From Erwinia mallotivora (GTDB lineage: Bacteria > Pseudomonadota > Gammaproteobacteria > Enterobacterales > Enterobacteriaceae): a DNA stretch of 64,000 bases. This document shows, one piece after another, positions 58,203-64,000 of the stretch. The notes under the pieces are model-generated. The model had not been told where the DNA came from, did no database searches, and saw nothing but the letters and a program-made list of their open reading frames with translations. The stretch lies in assembly GCF_000590885.1 (NCBI RefSeq), contig NZ_JFHN01000043.1, positions 28,518 to 92,517 of the forward strand, in the 5' to 3' direction. A program made the translations under genes and the position numbers. Positions within the stretch are counted from its first letter, which is position 1. Each line of letters opens with the position of its first letter.

Positions 58203-60665
58203 TTAAACTCCCAACTTCCATGACAAAGTGCGCAGCAGATCGGCAAACACGCCAGCAGCGGTGACATCATTGCCTGCACCGTAACCGCGCAGTACCAGCG
58301 GAATAGGCTGGTAGTAGCGGCTGTAGAAAGCCAGCGCATTCTCGCCGTTTTTCACTTTATACAGGGGATCGTTGCCATCCACGGCGGCAATTTTAACCTG
58401 ACAGTGCCCCCCCTCTGCAATCGCGCCGACAAAACGCAGTACTTTACCCTGTTCTGCGGCGAGGGCAACGCGCGAAGCAAAGGCATCGTCCAGCTCCGGC
58501 AGGCGGGACATGAACTCCTCAACATTATCTATTGCCGTGAATTCATCCGGGAGCACCTTTTCAATCTCAATATCACTCAGCTCCAGCTGATAACCGGCTT
58601 CACGGGCGAGGATCAACAGCTTGCGCGCCACGTCCAGCCCGGAGAGATCTTCCCGAGGATCCGGTTCGGTAAAACCCATCTCACGCGCCATTCTGGTGGC
58701 ATCCGACAGCGAGACACCTTCATCAAGTTTGCCGAAAATAAATGACAGCGAACCGGAGAGGATCCCGGAGAAACGAAGTAGTTCATCACCGGCATTCAGT
58801 AGATTTTGCAGGTTCTCGATCACCGGTAATCCGGCACCCACGTTGGCATCGTAAAGAAATTTACGCCGCGATTTTTCAGCCGCCTTGCGCATCTGCTGGT
58901 AATAGTGCCAGGAAGAGGTGTTAGCCTTTTTATTCGGGGTGACCACATGAAAGCCGTCGGTAAGAAAATCCACATACTGATCGGCTACAGACTGGCTGGA
59001 AGTACAATCGACAATCACCGGATTGAGCAGATGATACTCTTTAACCAGACGATTCAGGCGCTGCAAGTTGAAAGGTTCTTTCGCCTCTTGCAGCGCTTCT
59101 TTCCAGTTATCCAGCGCAATGCCGTGGACATTGGTCAGCAGCGCCCGCGAATTGGCAATGCCACACACCCGCAGATCGATATGCTTATTTTTCAGCCATG
59201 CCTGTTGGCGATGTAACTGATCGATCAACGCCGCGCCGACACCACCCACGCCGATAACAAAGACTTCAATCACCTGATCGGTAGCAAACAACATCTGATG
59301 CACCACACGCACGCCGGTGGTGGCATCATCGTTATTCACTACCACGGAAATGGAGCGTTCCGATGAACCCTGCGCAATCGCTACGATATTGATATTGGCG
59401 CGCGCCAGCGCTGAAAAGAATTTCGCCGAGATGCCGCGTAAGGTGCGCATACCATCCCCGACCACCGAAATTACCGCCAGATTTTCCATCACATCCAGCG
59501 GCTCCAGCAGGCCATCTTTCAGCTCCAGATAGAATTCATCTTCTAACACGCGACGGGCGCGCAGCAGATCGCTTTGCGGCACACAGAAGCTGATGCTGTA
59601 TTCTGAAGAGGACTGCGTAATCAGCACCACGGAAATGCCGCTGCGTGACATCGCCGCGAACACGCGGGCAGCCATGCCAATCATCCCTTTCATCCCCGGC
59701 CCGGAGACGTTAAACATCGCCATATTATTGAGATTGGTGATCCCCTTAACCGGCGTATCCGCATCGCTGGCATCACCGCCGATCAGCGTTCCGGGTGCCT
59801 GAGGGTTAGCGGTGTTTTTAATCAGACAAGGGATCTGAAACTGAGCAATTGGCGAGATAGTCCGGGGATGCAGTACCTTAGCGCCAAAATAGGAAAGCTC
59901 CATCGCTTCCTGATAAGACATCGACTTGAGCAGTCTGGCATCCGGCACCTGGCGCGGATCGCAGGTATAAACCCCGTCCACATCGGTCCAGATTTCACAA
60001 CAATCTGCGCGCAGACAGGCGGCGAGAACGGCGGCAGAATAGTCAGAACCGTTACGTCCCAACACCACCAGCTCACCTTTATCATTACCTGCGGTGAAGC
60101 CTGCCATCAGAATCATGTTCTGTGCGGGGATCTGACTGGCAACAATACGGCGGGTAGATTCTGCAATATCCACGGTGGACTCCAGATAGTGCCCCACCGC
60201 CAGTAATTTTTCGACGGGATTAATGACGCTGACGCCATAACCCCGTGCCTGTAGCACCCCTTCCATAATCGCGATGGAGAGCTTTTCACCCCGGCAAATA
60301 ATGGCCGCATTCACGCTATCCGGGCACTGACCCAGCAGGCTGATGCCGTGCAAAACCTGTTTAAGCTGGGCAAACTCCTGGTCAACCACCCCTTGCAGCC
60401 GAGGGTGTTCAAACCCCGGTTGGGCATCGGCCAGCCCCTGCAACAAGGCAGCAAAAATCTGCTCTGCCTCGCTGACATGTGCTGCGGCATCCTGACCGTT
60501 AATGGTCTTCTCAATCATTGCTACCAGATGGTTGGTGATTTTCGCTGGCGCGGACAATACGGTAGCAACCTGTCCCTGCTTCGCATTACTTTCCAGAATA
60601 TCAGCCACACGCAAGAATCGTTCTGCGTTGGCCACTGAGGTTCCACCGAATTTCAGCACTCGCAT
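58203..60665 (-). CDS. thrA: Bifunctional aspartokinase I / homoserine dehydrogenase I
   Basis: First and third steps of threonine synthesis on one chain, inhibited by threonine. The 820 residues equal E. coli ThrA. Aspartokinase (about 1-250) starts [17 protein letters not shown], tandem ACT regulatory domains follow (about 310-460), and homoserine dehydrogenase begins at [16 protein letters not shown] with the catalytic [12 protein letters not shown] segment. GGAG ribosome site upstream. Controlled by the thrL attenuator. Confidence 0.98.
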   Translation of the reverse strand: MRVLKFGGTSVANAERFLRVADILESNAKQGQVATVLSAPAKITNHLVAMIEKTINGQDAAAHVSEAEQIFAALLQGLADAQPGFEHPRLQGVVDQEFAQLKQVLHGISLLGQCPDSVNAAIICRGEKLSIAIMEGVLQARGYGVSVINPVEKLLAVGHYLESTVDIAESTRRIVASQIPAQNMILMAGFTAGNDKGELVVLGRNGSDYSAAVLAACLRADCCEIWTDVDGVYTCDPRQVPDARLLKSMSYQEAMELSYFGAKVLHPRTISPIAQFQIPCLIKNTANPQAPGTLIGGDASDADTPVKGITNLNNMAMFNVSGPGMKGMIGMAARVFAAMSRSGISVVLITQSSSEYSISFCVPQSDLLRARRVLEDEFYLELKDGLLEPLDVMENLAVISVVGDGMRTLRGISAKFFSALARANINIVAIAQGSSERSISVVVNNDDATTGVRVVHQMLFATDQVIEVFVIGVGGVGAALIDQLHRQQAWLKNKHIDLRVCGIANSRALLTNVHGIALDNWKEALQEAKEPFNLQRLNRLVKEYHLLNPVIVDCTSSQSVADQYVDFLTDGFHVVTPNKKANTSSWHYYQQMRKAAEKSRRKFLYDANVGAGLPVIENLQNLLNAGDELLRFSGILSGSLSFIFGKLDEGVSLSDATRMAREMGFTEPDPREDLSGLDVARKLLILAREAGYQLELSDIEIEKVLPDEFTAIDNVEEFMSRLPELDDAFASRVALAAEQGKVLRFVGAIAEGGHCQVKIAAVDGNDPLYKVKNGENALAFYSRYYQPIPLVLRGYGAGNDVTAAGVFADLLRTLSWKLGV

Positions 60666-60690
60666 TTTAAGCTCTCCTGAATTTTTGCCG

Positions 60691-60724
60691 AAAAAAAAAC
60701 CCGCACTGTTCAGGTGCGGGCTTT
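60691..60724 (-). terminator. thr operon attenuator
   Basis: On the minus strand CCCGCAC-CTGAACA-GTGCGGG followed by nine T, between thrL and thrA. The end of thrL (GGTGCGGGCTGA) can pair with the left arm, which provides the alternative antiterminator fold expected when ribosomes stall on Thr/Ile codons. Confidence 0.93.
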
Positions 60725-60743
60725 TTTATTTTCTCTGTATGCG

Positions 60744-60815
60744 TCAGCCCGCACCGTTACCTGTGGTAATGGTGGTGATAATAATGATGGTTGTCATCGG
60801 GCTGTCTGTACGCAT
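60744..60815 (-). CDS. thrL: thr operon leader peptide
   Basis: Attenuation leader of 23 residues: MRTDSPMTTIIIITTITTGN followed by GAG, rich in Thr and Ile codons and with the same GNGAG end as E. coli ThrL (21 residues). Starvation for threonyl- or isoleucyl-tRNA should stall ribosomes here and allow read-through into thrABC. The N-terminus differs from E. coli (RTDSP instead of KRIS). Confidence 0.92.
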   Translation of the reverse strand: MRTDSPMTTIIIITTITTGNGAG

Positions 60816-60852
60816 GGTAGATTTATCTGTCTGTAAATTCTGTCGCTGACCA

Positions 60853-60881
60853 GAAGTAAAGCAAACGTCAGGCTAAGTCAA
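60853..60881 (-). promoter_or_regulatory. thr operon promoter
   Basis: On the minus strand -35 TTGACT (complement of 60876-60881), a 17-base spacer and a weak -10 TACTTC. E. coli thr also has TTGACT at this place, about 40 bases before thrL. Confidence 0.6.
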
Positions 60882-61657
60882 TTTTTTTATCGTTACGGGG
60901 TCGATTGCCACATCATGTGCCCACCAGGGATTCAGGGAAAAAACAGATCTGATCGCGTATTAATCCGGCCATTCGATAGCGTTTTTTCCTGCGTTTAAAA
61001 AAATATCCAGATTTTCTCACCAGCACTTTTTTTGCGGAGATAACCGATACTGGTTGCCGGCCGCTAACTTATTTTTTCTTCCGGCAGGCATTTTCCAATC
61101 CTTCGCGTGATGTCACCACCGCTCTTCAGGTGCCGACTGGTACAGTTCCTCAGAGGAGAATCTTCCACCGGCAGTTTCTCCGCCAGCACAATGACCAACA
61201 ACGTGCGGTAATAGTAGGTTTGATGTTCACCAACAAAGGTCAGTTAATAACCATTATTCATTCATCACTCTTTGTCGCATGAGTTAAATGCCATGTTGAG
61301 TTAACAGCCAGGGCAAATAAATGAACAGTTTTACGCCATATGAACAAATTCCTTTAACAGTAAAACGGCCCGTCATAGAAGTGAAAAACAATCAATAAAT
61401 TTAACATATCCATAACACGCTAAAATCGTTAATATAAATATATTTGAAAGCTATGACATTATTTCCCTTAAATCAGAGATAAAGGCATTTATCTTTCTAT
61501 AATCTTATTCTCTTCAATCAATTAAGAAATGTTAAATATGTGGTCTGCTCCAGTCTATTACAGGGCCACTGATTTGAGGGCAGATAATGAACTTTGTGAG
61601 CTAAACTGGCATTTTGATAAGAGTTTTTCATCTGCCTGTTAACGTGCTACAATTGAT
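60882..61657. other. thrL-arcA interval, upper part; contains a possible gene fragment
   Basis: No intact gene. On the minus strand a frame without a start codon is open from 61243 to the stop at 61064 (59 codons, ending GDITRRIGKCLPEEKIS); its base composition is richer in G+C than the AT-rich DNA to its right, so it may be a decayed gene piece. It does not resemble LasT (YjtD) or YjjY, which lie between thrL and arcA in E. coli. The rest, 61260-61650, is AT-rich and featureless, probably arcA upstream promoters. Confidence 0.4.
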
Positions 61658-61671
61658 TTGATATAAGTCAA
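61658..61671. promoter_or_regulatory. Candidate FNR site upstream of arcA
   Basis: TTGAT-ATAA-GTCAA differs from the FNR consensus TTGAT-N4-ATCAA at one position. E. coli arcA is known to be activated by FNR under anaerobiosis, so the site makes sense in place. It is about 260 bases before the start codon, implying a long leader, as in E. coli. Confidence 0.55.
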
Positions 61672-61927
61672 TTAAGTCTTATTTATTGCCTGTTACACCA
61701 ACCTTGTGCTGTTATGTTGCTGTTAATGACGTTAGGATATACGCCATTTTTCATCTTGACGTGACGGGCAGGCTATTGTTGGTTTACACCACGCCACCCA
61801 GTCTTTGATAGCTCTGGAACATATTCTGTACAGCTGTAGCGAGGCACAAATTTCATGCCTGTTTACATCAGGAAGTTATCAGCTGTATGTCCCATATCGT
61901 TTTGTTGGCAATTTAGGTAGCGAACAC

Positions 61928-62644
61928 ATGCAGACCCCGCACATACTTATCGTTGAAGACGAATTAGTTACTCGTAATACTCTCAAAAGTATTTTTGAGG
62001 CCGAAGGCTACATGGTTTATGAAGCTACGGATGGCGCAGAGATGCATCAGGTTCTGACGGAGAATGACGTCAACCTGGTAATTATGGATATCAATCTGCC
62101 CGGAAAAAACGGGCTGCTGCTGGCGCGTGAATTGCGTGAACAAGCTAATGTCGCACTGATGTTTCTGACAGGTCGTGATAACGAAGTTGATAAAATCCTC
62201 GGTCTGGAAATTGGTGCGGACGATTACATAACCAAACCGTTTAATCCGCGTGAGCTGACAATACGCGCCCGCAATTTGCTGTCCCGCACCATGAATCTTG
62301 CTCCACAGAGTGAAGAACGTAAACTGGTTGAAAGCTATCGCTTTAATGGGTGGGAGCTGGATATTAACAGCCGCTCACTGATCAGTCCTCAGGGTGAACA
62401 ATACAAGCTACCGCGCAGCGAGTTCCGCGCGATGCTGCACTTCTGTGAAAATCCGGGCAAAATTCAGACCCGCGCAGACCTGTTAAAAAAGATGACAGGA
62501 CGCGAGCTTAAACCTCACGACCGTACCGTGGATGTCACCATTCGTCGTATTCGTAAGCATTTTGAGTCAACGCCGGATACGCCGGAAATCATCGCCACCA
62601 TTCACGGCGAAGGTTACCGTTTTTGTGGCGATCTTCAGGACTGA
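61928..62644 (+). CDS. arcA: Response regulator ArcA
   Basis: Global regulator of respiratory metabolism, phosphorylated by the quinone-sensing kinase ArcB under low oxygen. ATG 61928 ([19 protein letters not shown]) yields 238 residues, the E. coli length; the frame is open upstream but not conserved. The receiver domain has the acidic pair ED and phosphoacceptor Asp54 in [12 protein letters not shown], Thr and Lys switch residues ([19 protein letters not shown]), and an OmpR-type winged helix at the C-terminus ([15 protein letters not shown]). Confidence 0.97.
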   Translation: MQTPHILIVEDELVTRNTLKSIFEAEGYMVYEATDGAEMHQVLTENDVNLVIMDINLPGKNGLLLARELREQANVALMFLTGRDNEVDKILGLEIGADDYITKPFNPRELTIRARNLLSRTMNLAPQSEERKLVESYRFNGWELDINSRSLISPQGEQYKLPRSEFRAMLHFCENPGKIQTRADLLKKMTGRELKPHDRTVDVTIRRIRKHFESTPDTPEIIATIHGEGYRFCGDLQD

Positions 62645-62660
62645 TCGGGTCAGCGCAATA

Positions 62661-62690
62661 AAAAGGGCCGACAGCGGCCCTTTTTATTTT
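62661..62690 (+). terminator. Terminator of arcA
   Basis: AAAAGGGCCG-ACAG-CGGCCCTTTT followed by T-rich sequence, 16 bases after the stop and directly left of the insertion sequence. Confidence 0.93.
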
Positions 62691-62749
62691 CAGATTGACC
62701 CGTCCTGAATAGCGTTGACACATTTTCCCGCGATTCTGAGGAGAATGTG

Positions 62750-63145
62750 ATGAAGCAATATGTTAAACGTACACAACGCGACTACTCTCTGTCCTTTAAA
62801 CTGGCCGTCGTTGAGCAGGTTGAAAAAGGTGAGATGACTTATCGTCAGGCTCAGGAGCGCTACGGTATCCAGGGGTGCTCCACCGTTCTGAAGTGGCTGC
62901 GTAAATATGGCCAGCTGGACTGGCACTCTTCAAAGCAGCGCAGCGCTCGTGGAGGACTCATGAAAAAATCCCTTCCCCTTACGCCTGAACAACGAATCAA
63001 AGAGCTTGAGCAGCAGCTGGCTGAATCCGAAGTGAAGGCGCAGTTCTTTGAGGCCGTCGTGAAGGTCATGAACACTGAGTTCGGTGCCACGCTGACAAAA
63101 AAGCAGTTAGCTTCGTTATCGCGCAGGCAAAAACACCCGGACTGA
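62750..63145 (+). CDS. IS3-family transposase OrfA (helix-turn-helix protein)
   Basis: 131 residues, starting at the ATG behind GAGGAGA (a GTG three bases upstream is also possible). The N-terminal helix-turn-helix (FKLAVVEQVEKGEMTYRQAQERYGIQGCSTVLKWLRKYG) binds the terminal repeats. The C-terminal part contains a leucine-zipper-like coil (QRIKELEQQLAESEVKAQFFEAVV). A -1 slip at 63097-63103 fuses it to OrfB. Confidence 0.9.
   Translation: MKQYVKRTQRDYSLSFKLAVVEQVEKGEMTYRQAQERYGIQGCSTVLKWLRKYGQLDWHSSKQRSARGGLMKKSLPLTPEQRIKELEQQLAESEVKAQFFEAVVKVMNTEFGATLTKKQLASLSRRQKHPD
63097..63103 (+). promoter_or_regulatory. Programmed -1 frameshift site of the IS element
   Basis: A-AAA-AAG heptamer in the OrfA frame (codons ACA AAA AAG). 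A -1 slip continues in the OrfB frame from GCA at 63103 without a stop to 63966, giving the OrfAB transposase. Confidence 0.8.
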
Positions 63146-63210
63146 CCATCGTCAGGGTCTGCCGGTTTTTAAAAATAAGCCGTCAGGCCTGGTATCAGGG
63201 GTGTCAGCGC

Positions 63211-63966
63211 GTGCAACGTAAGTCAGAGCAGGCCTGCCGCATTACTGAGGAAGTGAAAAACCTCAGGATGCAGCAACCGCGCCTGGGCACGCGCAAGCTG
63301 CACCATATCCTTAACTGTCGGGATGCACCTGAACTGCATATCGGGCGGGACAGCCTGTTTACCGTACTCCGGGAGGCCGGGCTGCGGGTACGTCCGGCCA
63401 GGGCTTATCATAAAACAACCCACAGCCATCATCGCTTTTATAAGCATCCAAACCTGCTGAAAGACGGGCCGGGGCGGACCGTCATCTCCGGCCCGGAGCA
63501 GGTTTGGGTGGCGGACATTACCTGGCTTCCGGTCAGAACCGGCACGGCTTACGTGAGCCTGGTAACCGACGCATTCTCACGGAAAATAGTGGGTTACCAT
63601 GTGCATGAAAGTCTTCATACAGAGCACGTGGTGAAGGCGCTACAGATGGCACTGAAAAACCGGCATGGCAGGACACCGCTGATCCATCACTCCGATCGCG
63701 GCATACAGTACTGCTCAGCGATGTACCAGTCGGTGCATGAAAGACACGGGCTAATCTGCTCAATGACGGATGGGTATGACTGTTATCAGAACGCCATTGC
63801 GGAGAGGGTCAACGGAATACTGAAAAACGAGCTGCTGATAACGCGCCCGGCAGACATCGTTCAGGCAGAAATAATGGTGGCGGAGTCGGTAAGAATCTAC
63901 AATAGCCAGCGACCGCATCTGTCGCTGAAATATAAAACGCCAGATGCAGTACATCAGGCGTTTTGA
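63211..63966 (+). CDS. IS3-family transposase OrfB (DDE catalytic domain)
   Basis: The independent start gives 251 residues; the productive form is likely the OrfAB fusion, in which this frame begins at 63103. An HTH_21-like segment (LRMQQPRLGTRKLHHIL) precedes the rve/DDE core: first Asp in WVADITWLPV, second in HHSDRGIQYCS, and Glu in NAIAERVNGILKNE with the conserved spacing. It ends YNSQRPHLSLKYKTPDAV, the usual IS3 tail. No disruption is seen. Confidence 0.92.
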   Translation: MQRKSEQACRITEEVKNLRMQQPRLGTRKLHHILNCRDAPELHIGRDSLFTVLREAGLRVRPARAYHKTTHSHHRFYKHPNLLKDGPGRTVISGPEQVWVADITWLPVRTGTAYVSLVTDAFSRKIVGYHVHESLHTEHVVKALQMALKNRHGRTPLIHHSDRGIQYCSAMYQSVHERHGLICSMTDGYDCYQNAIAERVNGILKNELLITRPADIVQAEIMVAESVRIYNSQRPHLSLKYKTPDAVHQAF

Positions 63967-64000
63967 GGGCGTAAAGTGTCAACCTATGCCAGGACTAGTC

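Larger units (their letters stand above)
62696..64000 (+). mobile_element. IS3-family insertion sequence (right end at the window edge)
   Basis: Left terminal repeat begins TGACCCGTCCTG at 62696 and continues to GTTGACAC. The right end, read in reverse from 64000, gives GACTAGTCCTGGCATAG then GTTGACAC. The ends match at about 18 of 26 positions if one more base beyond the window completes TGAC. Inside are two overlapping frames with a slippery A-AAA-AAG, the IS3 organisation. Both ends and all transposase motifs are present, so the copy looks intact. The target duplication cannot be checked here. Confidence 0.88.

Overview
This 64 kb window is chromosomal core DNA of a member of the Enterobacterales. 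Protein sequences and gene order follow the E. coli 0-2 min region (leuABCD to thrABC, then arcA), but several E. coli blocks are absent (araC-araBAD, kefFC, the cai/fix genes, rihC, nhaR, yaaJ, lasT). Lineage-specific genes take their place. An Erwinia/Pantoea-type organism is the best guess; the assignment rests on remembered family sequences and synteny, not on a database search.

Layout, left to right. 1-4130: 3' part of leuA, then leuB, leuC and leuD (leucine synthesis). 4188-8591: a Bcr/CflA-type drug exporter, setA (sugar efflux), a compact SgrS small RNA and divergent sgrR (glucose-phosphate stress). 8631-12141: a TPP riboswitch and thiBPQ (thiamine import). 12128-19129: yabI (DedA), polB (with a probable SOS box), rapA, rluA. 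19163-23154: a four-gene, translationally coupled cassette lying between rluA and djlA, which are neighbours in E. coli. It encodes two small multidrug resistance (SMR) subunits, a glycyl radical enzyme with a choline trimethylamine-lyase (CutC)-like active site, and its radical-SAM activase. 23842-31759: djlA and the lptD-surA-pdxA-rsmA-apaG-apaH cluster. 31873-38420: folA, carB, carA and dapB, with a well-preserved arginine/pyrimidine-regulated car promoter region. 39070-39309: an orphan peptide gene with a double-glycine-type (microcin-like) leader. 39506-45199: ribF-ileS-lspA-fkpB-ispH. 45512-53814: rpsT, nhaA (with a structured leader), dnaJ, dnaK (sigma-32 promoter), satP, an MHS-family transporter and mog. 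53950-60881: talB, yaaA and the attenuated thrLABC operon. 61928-62644: arcA behind a candidate FNR site. 62696 to the window end: an IS3-family insertion sequence.

Most of the window is housekeeping. The least ordinary parts are the CutC-like cassette without any visible microcompartment genes, the bacteriocin-like peptide between dapB and ispH, the shortened SgrS RNA, and the folded nhaA leader. No tRNA, rRNA, CRISPR array or prophage was seen.
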